Shown here in pieces: positions 54,279 through 64,000 of a stretch of DNA of 64,000 bases; the first letter of the stretch is position 1, and the number at the start of each line of letters is the position of its first letter. The translations under genes were made by a program, and so were the position numbers. The notes beneath the pieces were generated by a model. That model saw only the letters and a list, made by a program, of their open reading frames with translations. It was not told the DNA's origin and did not search any database. Source of the stretch: Macrothele yani (Eukaryota; Arthropoda; Arachnida; Araneae; Macrothelidae); assembly GCA_039090855.1 (NCBI GenBank), contig CM076995.1, positions 118,804,270 through 118,868,269 of the forward strand, written 5' to 3'.

Positions 54279-56095
54279 TAACTTGTGGAAAATTTTTATA
54301 TTTCATTTATGCGGTAAATTTGTGTTTCGATGTAACTGCAAGGCAGCACTCATAGTTATAATTAATTACGGTAATTGATCCTCTAATTTGTTCATCACTG
54401 CCATTGTTAAAATTTGTTCAGTATTTGATAAGTGCATAATTCGTAGCCTTCTGGCAAACGAGAATGGTGAAAGGCCACATGGCAACAGACTATCTCTATT
54501 TCGGACTCATAGCAACAGTCGTGGGCATTTTCAACTAACGAAAGACTGCAAAACTCACCCCCAAAAGTCCCTCTGCAAGCCGAGAGACATTCGGTGGTTG
54601 CAGTTTTTCTCCGAACTGAACGGGATAAGGGGGAACCGACTATCACCCACAGTTGAAAACAAGGTGATAAATCCCTTTTCAAGTGGCTAAGAGAAGCCCT
54701 GTGACAGGACAAAGAGGAGAGAAACGAGCAGAAGAGAAAAACAAGCGGCGGGGCATTCTCAGGACGGTGGCAAAGCCAGACACACGCACGAGAACAGCAC
54801 CAGCGAGCTGCATGGAACCTAGGCCTGAGAGCTGACCGCTGGGAGAGCTCGGAAAAAGAAGCAGAGAAGCACGTAAGGAGGGCTATGAATGATCCCCTCT
54901 TAAACGAGGACATCTCAGTCCTTTGGACTTCTCGACCGATACTAGGTCGACATTAGTGCACTTTTGCCTAGGCTGACTATATACCAAAAAGGCAGGACAT
55001 TTCGTGCCACTTCTCTGCGCTGAGGACCTCAGACAACGGTTGCCAAGGTATGTTATCTTTACATGAACATTTGCTCACGACGTACAAGTGCCGTCGGACA
55101 GTGAACAGCATATAGAACTCTGTCCCCTGAAAAAATGAATACGCACGACAGCGGAGGCCTCCAACACATTTTATTCGTGATTTTTATTTGTGTTATGGCC
55201 ATAAGTTTTAAGAGCTCTTCCCTGCTAATTTGGCATCAAGCCTATGCAGGTGTGTGTAATGGTATAATTATATATAGCTTATAATTAAACTGCGGCAGTC
55301 ATGATAATTACGGTATCATTTTAATTGCTGGTACCCACGCTCGTACTCAATTATAGTTTTTTAAAGTGTGTATTCAAATGTTTTGGGTAATCTCTCATAT
55401 ATGTTTCCTTCGCTCTATTTGTTAATTGTGCATACTAGAATTTAATCAGTGAACAGTGTTTGAATCAGTGTTAATTGTTAAATAAGTGTTAGATAAATCA
55501 GTGGTATCGTTTAATCAGTGATAAAGTGTTTAAATCATTGTACATAATTAAGCTGCCGATAGAGCAGCCCACCATACATTCATCTCAGCAGATTTTGTGC
55601 CACATCATGGATAAAGGTGGCAGTGTATATAATATAACGTTGGATATTAAATGTCAAGCGTACGTGAAATGAGCGTTGGGTATCTTTTCGAGTGTGTGTG
55701 TGCGTTGCTGTGATTTTCGGTAGATTGGGACGTGCTGGAGTTAAATCCAGGCATCCACGCCCAATCGCGGTACGGGTTTTGCGGGAAGTTAATAATTAAT
55801 GTGTTATAATTAATTATGGGAGGTCATTATTAATTATTGGAATCAGATAATTAATTTGTTGTTGCATAATTTTCGGTTGTCAACGCAAGTAGGAAAACTC
55901 CTTGCTAGCCCCTAGCAGCAGAGGAGGAGAGCAAAAATTTTGACAAAATTTTCTTTAGTGTTTTTATTTTTATTTAGATGTTATTTTTTTTCGGTGGAGA
56001 TATCGGGTGCTTCACTGCAGGCGATACTTCACCTGGTGCCGCGGCCACATCAGCCTGTAAAGGTAAGATCCAACAAAAGCACTGGTCGCTATACA
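54279..56095. other. 1.8-kb unidentified insertion in the Tc1 element
   Basis: GCAGCC occurs at both edges (54273-54278 and 56096-56101), consistent with a 6-bp target duplication, and the Tc1 reading resumes after it. No inverted termini, poly-A or RT motif is visible. The interior has a purine-rich tract (54660-54890), several ATAATTA/TTAATTAT words (55260-55860) and an AGTGTT-rich block (55440-55550). It could be a solo LTR-like unit or another non-autonomous element; unresolved. Confidence 0.5.
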
Positions 56096-56149
56096 GCAGC
56101 CCATTGCTGCGCATTCCTTTGACCCTCAACCACAGATGCTCACGCTGTA

Positions 56150-56722
56150 ATGGGTCTCGAACACAAGCATTGGCGCGCTGATTGGCAACAGGTCGTGTTT
56201 TCTGACGAGTCGCGATTCAACCTGATGCACCATAATGGTCGCATACATGTTCGAAGACATCGTACTGAACGGCACCTTGGAGAGTCATACCGACCCAACG
56301 CCAAGCGTCGTGTGGTTTCAGGCGCCATTGGGTTCACTTCGCGATCTCGCCTGATGCGAATTGAGGGAACGTTCAATATACAGAGTTGTCCTGGCGCTAT
56401 ATTCCAGCAGGACAATGCTCGGCCACACGTGGCATGGACTGTCCAAGACCTCTCCCATGCACGGCAGATGCCGCTTCTTCACTGGCCTACACGTTCGCCT
56501 GATATGCCCCCGATCGAACACGTCTGGGACATGGTAGCTAAGCGACTGGCCCGTCAAGCACTTCCGCCATGCACCACAAATGAACTCTGCTTTCGCATAG
56601 AAGCAACCTGGCAGGCTATTACCCAGAACGATATCAAAAACCTCTCCCATTCAATGCCACGCCCTGTACAGACTGTTATTGTCGCTCGAGGTGGCTTCAG
56701 TTCACACGATGCTGAGTTTTGA
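56150..56722 (+). CDS. Tc1-like transposase catalytic domain
   Basis: A 190-codon open frame, the C-terminal part of the gene split by the insertion. It has HKHWRADWQQVVFSDESRFN (first catalytic Asp in FSDES), GAIFQQDNARPHVAW (second Asp) and RSPDMPPIEHVWDMVAKRL, with Glu 34 residues after the second Asp: an intact DD34E triad. The C-terminus NLSHSMPRPVQTVIVARGGF is complete and the stop is at 56720-56722. A GAIG segment replaces the usual MVWGAI, perhaps with a small loss. Without the N-terminal DNA-binding half it cannot work as a transposase, so it is only a relic despite being open. Confidence 0.85.
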   Translation: MGLEHKHWRADWQQVVFSDESRFNLMHHNGRIHVRRHRTERHLGESYRPNAKRRVVSGAIGFTSRSRLMRIEGTFNIQSCPGAIFQQDNARPHVAWTVQDLSHARQMPLLHWPTRSPDMPPIEHVWDMVAKRLARQALPPCTTNELCFRIEATWQAITQNDIKNLSHSMPRPVQTVIVARGGFSSHDAEF

Positions 56723-56724
56723 TG

Positions 56725-57838
56725 CGAAAAAATCTTGTATAGCTTTACAAATGTAATCCGTTATCTCCTGTAACATGAGGAATATGTGATATAAATTTCA
56801 TTTGAACAGCACAATTCTTGCAATTTTCACAAACGGTAGTGAGTTTTCACACGGTCAAAATGTGCAGCTGCCTTACGTGTTTTCGATCTCCGCCAAAAGG
56901 ATTTCAGTCTTTCAAAAACGCTTAAAAATTTTCAAATTGCTGCTTTCCTAGGCACTGGAATATCAGGAAATTGCTCTCATTTTTTTCTCTCTCAATTCAT
57001 TATTAAAGACTTAATGCTGCACACCCGGTGCACAGAAAGTGTTCACAAAAGAGTGATGGGAATCGTGTACCCGCCGACGAACAGGGACACTGTGGCGTTA
57101 CGCTGGGTATTGGTAGGTCATGATGTTCCCACTCCAGTTATTCTTCAACCACCTCTAGTCGGTACTTCAAAATTTTTCATGCGCAACACTACTACGCACA
57201 GAAGATTAGCGAGACGAATGAACCAGACACCCAGACATGGGGCTCCAAAGAATCCAATATCACAGGATCCCTGGCATTGGACTCTATGTTCCTCCCGCAG
57301 CAAAATTTCGATGTAACGTTTCCCAGAATGTCGATAATTAATAAAGTTAAATGAGGGAAAGCGTTATGTCCATTCGTTTTACCAGTTGATGAAGATTTTC
57401 GGTTTCAAAATAAAAAAATTAAAAAATGAGTGGATTAAGTCTTGATTTTGGCTCAAACGCATACAAATATGAGCTATTCTCGTTGAGTTAAATATGAACC
57501 ATTTTCATTTAGTTGGCGTCCCCGTTGTCTCAACCGACTTTGTGCATATATCTGCAATAAGTTTCGGCGCTTTTTGGTTAAATAGGTTTCTGCGCTAGGA
57601 TTTTTCTTTCTTTTCTTTCTTTCTTTCTTTCTTTTTTTTTTTTTTTCAAATGTAGAAACTCATTTTCATTGTTGTACGAATATTAACAAGTAATACTGAT
57701 TAGTTTGATTGTTAAAAAAAACGAACGATGAAAATACCTTGTTTTCAGCATACGATATTTTTGAATATTTCGGCATAAATGTTTATAAAACAATTAATTA
57801 ATAAATAGGAACTGTACACCAATTATACTCAAAATAGT
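56725..57838. other. Spacer, no gene recognised
   Basis: A 100-codon frame at 57014-57316 is unrecognised. TTTC/TTTTC microsatellite at 57605-57648. Confidence 0.5.
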
Positions 57839-58526
57839 ATAACTATACTAATGATCCGAATTTCTTGGCGTAGAATAAAAATCAAGGTCCCTGGCATCTT
57901 TATATACCATGCGTAAGAGAAATATTGACAAGCCCCCCCCCCCTTCTCAACGAGGTAGGTATTTATGCCATCCAACTACAACACCTGGACAGCTCCAAGC
58001 TATACTACATCAGAATGACCAAGCGTTAGTTCAGAATTAGACTCAAAGAACATAAAAGAGACACAAGTGACGGAAAAGTAACCACTGCCCTGTCCAGAAA
58101 GCCAAGTTCAAGTCCGCTGATACTATGTGAAATGATATAAAGTAATTAGTTTCTACTCCACGCCTAAATCAACTGCCATTCGCGAAACCTTAGAAATCAT
58201 TACCAACAGTGAGGCTTACAATGATAGCGTCTCTCTAGAATTGTCACGAGTTTGGAACCAATTCGTCATATAATGCTGCATTTTCTCCCACGATACCGCG
58301 TGCCCAATCAAAGTGATTCCTCGTTTCTCCGAATGAATAATCACATTTGCATCTATTCATTTATTGTCAAGTCACGGCGTTCAAATTGTTGAAGTGTTCT
58401 GTTATTCAGTTTGCAGTTTGCTGTCTACCTTCTTTGAACAAGCCATCTGGTTGATGTGCGAAAGCTTGGAAACTTTTATTTTTATTCTATACGCCAGGAA
58501 ATTCGGATCATTAATATAGTTATACT
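57839..58526 (+). mobile_element. Penelope-like remnant (PLE3) with inverted ends
   Basis: The outer 40-45 bp are inverted: ATAACTATACTAATGATCCG and AATTTCTTGGCGTAGAATAA on the left, complements at 58481-58526 on the right. Between them, 57950-58120, a GIY-YIG domain is readable: VGIYAIQLQHLDSSKLYYI and RIRLKEHKRDTSDGKVTTAL. The 3' part has CTGGTTGATGTGCGAAAGC, a PLE terminal motif without its stem. No RT remains. A mariner lies 6 bp further on. Confidence 0.72.
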
Positions 58527-58532
58527 GTACTA

Positions 58533-59824
58533 TTGGGTTCATGCATAAGTTCATGCCGTTTTATTTCACGAGTGTTTCCCAGATCAGTAGTGACGGTGCA
58601 GATGGCCAGTTGTATATCACAATGTAGCCAGTAATATCGTGTATCTTATTATATTGCGTCGTGTGATTGTGGCAATGGTTTTTTGGTTTTCAGGTCCGGA
58701 AGTATAAAGTGTCAAGTAAAGAGGAATGAACATTACCGACACCTGCTCCTTTACGAGTTTAACAAGGGATCCACAGACGCCGAGGCTACTCGACAAATTT
58801 GTGCTGTGTATGGAAAGGATGCTATTGCTCCGAGGACAGCCCACAATTGGTTCGAGCGGTTCCGATATGACAATTTTGACTTCAACGACTCTCCACGCTC
58901 AGGTCGGCCATCTCACTTTGATGAGGATCGTTTGAACCATCTCATCCACTTGGATCCTCGTCAAACCACACGCGAATTGGCCACTGAGATGGACTGTGAT
59001 GAGGGCACAGTGGTGCGACACCTGGAACGTATGGGAAAAGTCCAGAAATTGGGGCCTTGGATGCCTCACACTCTCATCGAGGACAACAAGAATCAGCGTA
59101 TTGCCATACGTGGTTCCTTGCACGCCCGTTATCGCGAATGTTCTCAGCAACACAAATCCTTTCTGTCACGTATTGTTACTGGAGATGAAATGTGCTGTAC
59201 GTGAATTTCAGGCATCGGAGGGAATGGTTTAGCCCAAAAAAGACGCCCACACCACATCCAAAACATGACCTTCATCCTGCGAAAATCATGTTGTGTGTCT
59301 GGTGGGACATGGAAGGCATTATTCACTGGGAAATGCTGCCGAGAAATCGGACCATCAACGCTGCACTCTATTGTGAGAAATTCCGCCATGTGGAGGGAGC
59401 AATTCTGCAGAAACGGCCACATCGGCGCCGTGGTGTCCTTCTCCGACATGATAGCGCACTCCCTCACAGCGCAAACGTGACCAAAATGGCCATTAAGGAC
59501 ATGAAATGGGAGATCCTTCCACATCCGGCCTATTCCCCAGATGTCGACCCTTCAGGCTATCACCTGTTCCGACCTCTGTCCAATGCACTCCGTGGCAGAA
59601 AGTTCAACAATGATGTTGATCTCTAGAATTTCGTTGATGATTCCTTCGCAGCAAAACCTGCACGTTTTTACAAGAATGGCATTGCAGACCTATCCAGACG
59701 TTGGGACACCATCGTAAACAATGGGGAGGGGGAATACATAGTTGCTTGATTCCGTTTTTCCTTCTGATGTAATACATTCCTGTAGTGCGGTGAAAAAAAG
59801 GCATGAACTTATGCATTAACCCAA
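58533..59824 (+). mobile_element. mariner transposon
   Basis: A 1292-bp element flanked by TA (58531-58532 and 59825-59826). TIRs TTGGGTTCATGCATAAGTTC on the left and TTGGGTTAATGCATAAGTTC reversed on the right. Length and ends are those of a full mariner; the transposase is mutated. Confidence 0.95.
58683..59749 (+). pseudogene. mariner transposase
   Basis: Two frames. 58683-59204 reads NEHYRHLLLYEFNKGSTDAE, PRTAHNWFERFRYDNFDFND, SPRSGRPSHFDEDRLNHLI, ATEMDCDEGTVVRHLERMGK (paired HTH) and RIVTGDEMCC (first Asp). After a small indel, 59192-59749 gives LYVNFRHRREWFSPKKTPTP, GVLLRHDSALPHSA (second Asp) and HPAYSPDVDPSGYHLF. In mariners the last motif is PSDYHLF, and the third catalytic Asp is Gly here. 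An in-frame TAG follows VDL at 59624, after which FAAKPARFYKNGIADLSRRW completes the C-terminus. So it is dead by frameshift, stop and active-site loss. The upstream ATG at 58675 may be the original start. Confidence 0.92.
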
Positions 59825-60091
59825 TATTTTGTTTATAAAACTTTGAATTCTATACGTCATAAAACACATATCAACAAAATGTTTGCTATTTTTTTTTAAT
59901 ACACGAGATTCTTTGTTAAAAAGGACCCGGACCACAGCTATAGTTATCGAGTTACGTGCACCACCGTTCTGTTTATATAAGACATAACGGCGGCAGTGTT
60001 GCTAAGATCAGCAAGTTTGAGGTCTGCAACCTTTTTCATTCACCTCTGTTACTCAGTTGGGCGTCGTTGCGTTTTAATGGTATGGTGAAGT

Positions 60092-61300
60092 TTACAATGG
60101 CCGATGTGAGCGAGCAGAGGGTGTGCATCAAGTTTACTCTAAATCATAGGCGTCGACTGTTGTGCCAGGCAAGGTGAATCTTGCCTCTCCAATAATTTTA
60201 CTGCCCTGCCCCCTTCCGCAGTAAAATTAATAATTAGCAGTGCCCATCCAATATTTTTCATCCTGTTAAATGAAATAATGGCTTTGGCGTCCTAAGGTTG
60301 ACCATGCTCCACCTTATGAGGCCAAAGCTATTTATTTCAAAAAATTAATAAATAGCCAAATAAGTAAAAACTTTTTTTCCCTTATTCAACATTTTTCATT
60401 TGATAAGAAACTGGATTTCCCGCCCCGTATTGTGTTTGACATATTCTCGAGATATGTAGTGAATGTTTAAAACAATTATCAAAAGTAAAATAAATGAAAA
60501 TGCAGAAACGTATAATCTCCAGTTTATTTATTTTTAAAAATAAAGTTTATTTATTTTTTGGGCTTCTTGTTCCTTGTTTGAGCAACACTGCTAATTTCTC
60601 ATATTTTTTAAAAACGTTTGGAAATAAAATCTCTCTGGATATTTTTATAAAATCACAGACTGAATTTTACTTTAAAAAATATTTATAGTCAGCAAAAGGA
60701 TATTTCTGTTTCCTTGTTCATTTGCTGATGAGCAGTTACATTACGTTTTAAAACATATGTCGAATCATGTATTTTATCTTTTTGCCCCCTTTTTTTTTTA
60801 ATTTTCTTCCTGACAATGGAAGAGATCTTCCCCTCCCGTGTCTGATCTCTTCGCGCCGGCTCCCTCAATAATTTGATGACGTCGGCGCCCCTGCTCTAAA
60901 TCTTGGGAAAACCATCTCAGAAACGTTTGAAATGTTGAAAACAGCATTTGAAGAAGCTCTAAACAGGTCGAAATCCTTCGAATGGTTTAGGAGATATAAA
61001 GATCGAACATCGGTAGAAGGCGACCACGTTCTGGGAGCCCACAAAGTGCAAGAGCAGATGATTAGATCGCCAGTGTGAATGAAATAATCAGAAGTGACAC
61101 ACGATTGATCGCTAGGGAGGTGTCTAGAAAAAATGGTATCTCAATTGCATCAAATCATTCGATTTTGACACAAGATTTGGAGGTGAGATGAGTAACATCA
61201 AAGTTTGTACCTAGGCTACTTGCACGAGATCAAAAGAATCGTGTTGCAGTTTGTCAGGACCTCAAAAATCGTGCAGCGATGGACCACACTCTATAGCAAA
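60092..61300 (+). pseudogene. Second mariner transposase, N-terminal part
   Basis: Begins MADVSEQRVCIKFTLN, is interrupted by a hAT MITE (60145-60893), and resumes LGKTISETFEMLKTAFEEAL, SFEWFRRYKDRTSVEGDH, then frame-shifted pieces. They end with KFVPRLLARDQKNRVAVCQD and LKNRAAMDHTL near 61290. The SEQRVCIKF and TFEMLKTAF start is that of a different mariner lineage from the one at 58.5 kb. The catalytic domain is missing, so the copy is 3'-truncated. Confidence 0.82.
60145..60893. mobile_element. Non-autonomous hAT element in a mariner
   Basis: Perfect 8-bp target duplication CTCTAAAT at 60137-60144 and 60894-60901, and TIRs CATAGGCGTCGAC (left) against CAGGGGCGCCGAC (reversed right), 10 of 13 matching. 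749 bp with no transposase. Excising it in thought restores the mariner reading frame across the joint (IKFTLN to LGKTISETF), which supports the boundaries. Confidence 0.92.
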
Positions 61301-61390
61301 TATTATATTACAGTGTAACATGGAAAATGTTTCGGATATAAAAACAGCGTTTTTTTTACTAAATTCGGGGAGCTAAACACGATTGCGATA

Positions 61391-61660
61391 CAGTCGTCCC
61401 TCGGTATCCGCGGGACATTGGTTCCAGGACCCCCACAGATGCTCCAGTCTCTTACACAAAATGGTTATATTATATATAACCTATGTACATCCTCCCGTAT
61501 ACTTTAAATCATCTCTAGATTACTTATAATACCTAATACAATATAAATGCTACGTAAATAGTAGTTATACTGTATTTTTTAAGGAATAATGACAAGGGAA
61601 AAAAGTCTGTACATGTTCAGTACAGACTCAGCCATCGTACGCCTGACTACACAGTACACG
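61391..61660 (+). mobile_element. Tigger-type element resembling MER2/Tigger1
   Basis: Begins after TA with CAGTCGTCCCTCGGTATCCG, then GGTTCCAGGACCCCC, ATAACCTATGTACATCCTCC and CGTATACTTTAAATCATCTC. It then reads TCTAGATTACTTATAATACC, TACTGTATTTTTTAAGGAAT, and AAGTCTGTACATGTTCAGTA. From memory this follows the 5' part of mammalian MER2/Tigger1 almost word for word. The right TIR is missing or beyond my recognition. No coding region. Confidence 0.8.
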
Positions 61661-61770
61661 TCAGCAAAAACGTAACATTTTCTTTCATTCAACACTTACA
61701 TATTACTTTCGTTTAATGAACTGAAAGCGAAATACATAGAATAAAACACAGAATATTTAAAACACAAGTA

Positions 61771-62524
61771 CAGTAGAACCCCGATAACTCGACTCAATGT
61801 GGACTGAACAGAATATGTCGAGTTACGAAAACGTCGAGTGTTCCGGACTGTGGAGTGAATTATGCTAAACTCATAGTATACTTTGCTACAAATTAGTATA
61901 TTATACACATTTAATACATACAGAGCGAAAGAAAATTTATAATTTAACAAAATATACAGTGTGCTACAAAAGAAACATACGTACAAATATTTTTACCTCC
62001 AGACGAAGAAACTACTCGCTTTTGTATAAAAATCTGGTGATGCTGGATTGTCTCTCACACTCATTTCTTCTTCGTGCTGCTTCATCACGTAAGCGGACGG
62101 AGGAAAGAGATATCCATTGCAGAACCACCTTGCTCCTCGAAATAAGTATGTTCAACTGCCTTCAATGCTTCACTGTGCATCATCTTTTTAACTTTTCCTT
62201 CATTTTCCATTTCCTCACCTTCCGACTCTTCATCTTTTTCTTTTTCTTTTATCAGTGCAACAATTTCTTCATTCCAAAAGTAGAAAGGAATGTGAACATC
62301 TGACATCTGATTGGCCGTCAAAAATCCTCCGCTACCGAGGGGTGAGTCGGGGAGTAGAACCAGTTCTTCAAGGTCACTCAGGTAATGAAATATGGAATCG
62401 TCCTCCAACCAGATAGCTCACGCGGTACAAATAAGAAAAGATAAAACGGCCTTAGATTTGTGTGTGTTTTTTTGGGGGAAGGTGGGTGGCGAGTTATCGG
62501 GAGTAGAGTTTTCAGGGTTTTATA
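61771..62524 (-). mobile_element. pogo/Tigger derivative
   Basis: The left end, after TA, is CAGTAGAACCCCGATAACTC; the right end reversed contains CTCTACTCCCGATAACTCGCC. The GATAACTCG core is shared. The element is a 750-bp internal deletion derivative keeping only the last part of the transposase on the minus strand. The exact right end (62515-62524) is uncertain. Confidence 0.75.
62085..62408 (-). pseudogene. Tigger/jerky-like transposase C-terminus
   Basis: A 107-codon frame with WNEEIVALIKEKEKDEESEG, an acidic run, then KMMHSEALKAVEHTYFEEQG and DISFLRPLT. The acidic stretch followed by SEALKALE..L.Y.E.Q....D...LR is the C-terminal tail of pogo-family (Tigger/jerky) transposases. The CENPB-type HTH and DDE core are deleted. 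The initiating Met is not a natural start. Confidence 0.78.
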
Positions 62525-62855
62525 GTACGTAAACAACATTGTCGTTTCGAAAATTCACGAGACTGCTTCCGTATACAGTACATAATGCTTTGAGCCTTTA
62601 GTGCGCAGTATGAAGCTCCTAGGTGACACACTTTCGGAAATGAAAACAGCCGTTTTATACTACCGTATTTTTCGGCGTATAAGACAAGAAAATTTAAATT
62701 CGGTCGTGTGATCCGAGCATCCGAAACGAAATCACCTTTATTTCAAAAGTGTATGAAATGTAATATTCCGACACTAAGAACTTGTTTTAAAAGCTTATGA
62801 CGTCTTACAGAGATGAAGCACATGTTAAAACGACAAATTTGCAGCGGCAAATTCT
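62525..62855. other. Spacer, no gene recognised
   Basis: A TTTTTCGGCGTATAAGAC word at 62666-62685 may be another transposon fragment. Otherwise nothing seen. Confidence 0.45.
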
Positions 62856-62930
62856 GTCGGTGTAGCTTAATTGGGAAAGCAATCCACTCCGGAGCAGAGG
62901 AGTTCGAAGTCCTATCCTCGCCACCGGCAA
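62856..62930 (+). other. tRNA-like sequence
   Basis: GTCGGTGTAGCTTAATTGGG starts a tRNA-like fold: acceptor GTCGGTG with CACCGGC (seven pairs, one G-T), perfect D stem GCTT/AAGC, CTCCGGA in anticodon position and GAGTTCGAAGTCC as the T arm. It has extra bases in the T region and poor anticodon stem pairing. Probably a tRNA-derived SINE head or pseudo-tRNA related to 42655-42720. The 90-codon frame 62871-63143 downstream is unrecognised. Confidence 0.5.
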
Positions 62931-63292
62931 ATGTATGTTTTCACATTGGCGCCCGATTGTGGAAATGGATCTACTGACCTTTGGGTTATTCGAAAAATGC
63001 TTGATGTTCCTCACACACATCGTCTGGAATTCATGAAAAAACGCTTCGAAAAATGTATGATACTTCTTCCACACTGTTGGAAATACGAGGAAAGATATGA
63101 CGCGATTCGCAGCAGTCGTATATGGTTAAAGTGCACCCAATAGAAGAGGAGAAAGAATTATTTGAAATCCTCGTCTTATCGAGCTCGTGGTCCATCGCGT
63201 GAACTCACGCATGCTAAGCTAAGACAGAACTAATAATGACGTCATATTGTTGTTGTTGTTAGTTGTTCATCGGTTGCTGCCACGTTTTGTGA

Positions 63293-63363
63293 GATATAAG
63301 AAGCGATCTCGTTAGCTCTGTATATAGCAATTCTACTACGTTATATTTATTAAATATTCAGTC
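63293..63363 (+). promoter_or_regulatory. Possible core promoter
   Basis: GATATAAGAAG (63293) and TATATAG (63321) are TATA-like, and TTCAGTC (about 63357) resembles an arthropod initiator. TGACGTCAT, a CRE-like site, lies upstream at 63238-63246. Together with the short open exon that follows, this is the best promoter candidate in the window. Confidence 0.35.
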
Positions 63364-63380
63364 CGTTAATTCGACTCAAA

Positions 63381-63395
63381 ATGAAGTTATTTAAG
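63381..63395 (+). CDS. Candidate first exon of a host gene
   Basis: ATGAAGTTATTTAAG followed at once by GTGAGT, a consensus splice donor: the exon would encode MKLFK in phase 0. Arthropod cuticle and other secreted-protein genes often have such a tiny first exon coding the start of a signal peptide. The upstream TATA and initiator-like motifs fit. No second exon can be seen before the window ends; a PLE remnant occupies what would be intron. Without transcript data this stays a hypothesis. Confidence 0.3.
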
Positions 63396-63539
63396 GTGAG
63401 TATCGTTCATGCATACATTAGTTTTCCTTTTTCCGAAGTCAAAAGTCTGCCATTGGAACGGAGCGCTACTTGCTTCCGAAAGGATTCAACGATATAATGT
63501 ACGATATAACACACTGTGTTTTTTTATTCCGTTAATAGG

Positions 63540-64000
63540 CGTAAAATTAAAAAAGTTTCGCAAGCTTTCACTGCCAACGGACAGCTTCTTCAAGCTTCTG
63601 AATATAAACACTTAACAGAAACAGACAAAGAATAAATGCAAATGTAAAATTTAAAATCACTATAGCATAGCATGAGACTCGTATTACGCCTCGTGCTCAT
63701 CGATTGTCCAGCGAGCTCTTAATGTTTAATACCTTGTGCCAGATAGGTGAAATTTTAGTAGTTATGTCTGTGTTTCACACGTCACTGCCTGATATAATCT
63801 CGATTGATTCTCTGACTGCTGTTGACCTACGACCGCTGTAGGGCGCAAGTCTTCTTATATCCTTCCAGATCGGTTGAGCATCCTTAAAATTCACGTCTCG
63901 TGCTAACGCGGTAGTTATTTTTCTGTTTTTTATATCCCGTTTGTGCTCTGCCTCTCTGATGTGGAAAGACCTTTTTGTCATTCCGATATACCACCTTGTG
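63540..64000 (-). mobile_element. Penelope-like remnant (PLE4), continues beyond the window
   Basis: The minus-strand 3' end lies near 63540 with the terminal motif CTTGAAGAAGCTGTCC, hairpin CTGTC/GGCAG and GCGAAAC (63556-63559 reversed). The GIY-YIG coding region follows at 63775-63981 and runs out of the window. Confidence 0.75.
63775..63981 (-). pseudogene. PLE4 GIY-YIG endonuclease part
   Basis: Reads MTKRSFHIREAEHKRDIKNR, ITTALARDVNFKDAQPIWKD and RLAPYSGRRSTAVRESIEII. Just upstream the strand encodes WYIGM, so the full motif is WYIGMTKRSF, the YIG half of GIY-YIG, followed by the R..EHKRDI helix. The residue pattern is that of the Penelope C-terminal endonuclease. The GIY half and the RT would lie beyond position 64000. 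The frame may be intact here. Confidence 0.75.

Noticed and set aside
54279..56095. LTR retrotransposon
   Set aside because: No paired LTRs, TG...CA ends, primer-binding site or gag-pol coding could be seen.

Overview
This window is eukaryotic, almost certainly from an arthropod. A chelicerate (spider, scorpion, tick or horseshoe crab) is my best guess, because the mix of Tc1-like, RTE and Penelope-like elements and the (GACG)n-ended repeats fits such genomes; this cannot be proved from the window. It has no operons, ribosome binding sites or dense coding. It is AT-rich and built almost entirely of nested mobile elements. I found no host gene that I can defend fully; the only candidate is a five-codon first exon with a splice donor and TATA motifs near 63.3-63.4 kb.

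Layout. 0-3 kb: a 150-bp tandem array, then a dead Tc1-like transposon with a tRNA-derived SINE inside it (14-bp target duplication). 3.1-6.3 kb: a full-length but frameshifted RTE-clade LINE with a 12-bp target duplication. 6.3-7.5 kb: an unnamed 1.2-kb repeat that recurs at 27.8-29.0 kb. 7.87-15.69 kb: a 7.8-kb hAT transposon with a ZMYM1/DUF4371-type transposase relic. It split a tRNA-like A box and itself carries a SINE, a foldback element, a non-autonomous hAT and a THAP-domain element. 16-20.6 kb: two inverted copies of a G-rich repeat made of 15-bp subunits in 108/124-bp higher-order units, enclosing two tail-to-tail RTE pieces. 20.6-30 kb: SINEs, a LINE C-terminal remnant and long stretches without recognisable genes.

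30.1-32.6 kb: a Penelope-like element (PLE) with RT, GIY-YIG endonuclease remnant, long inverted terminal repeats with hammerhead-like motifs, and a 14-bp target duplication. 33.5-36.7 kb: a third RTE, inserted beside a small inverted-repeat element whose termini look PLE-derived and whose centre is tRNA-like. 37.9-42.6 kb: a THAP-domain remnant and two abutting Tc1-like elements. The second carries a 72-bp (24-codon) in-frame tandem expansion in its DNA-binding domain and a SINE insertion. 43.8-45.8 kb: a second PLE. 46.6-53.9 kb: SINE, TTAA-flanked MITE, fragments. 53.9-56.7 kb: a Tc1 transposase split by 1.8 kb of unidentified DNA. 57.8-64 kb: PLE remnant, mariner, a second mariner split by a hAT MITE, a Tigger piece that I recall as strikingly like mammalian MER2/Tigger1, another pogo/Tigger derivative, and a fourth PLE remnant.

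The elements do not form a pathway. Their nesting gives a relative history: older Tc1, mariner, hAT and satellite copies are interrupted by younger SINEs, MITEs and RTE copies whose target duplications are still perfect. The three large RTE copies look very similar by eye and carry different lesions, suggesting fairly recent activity. All boundaries, target duplications and motifs were read by eye; family names are from recalled knowledge and were not searched.
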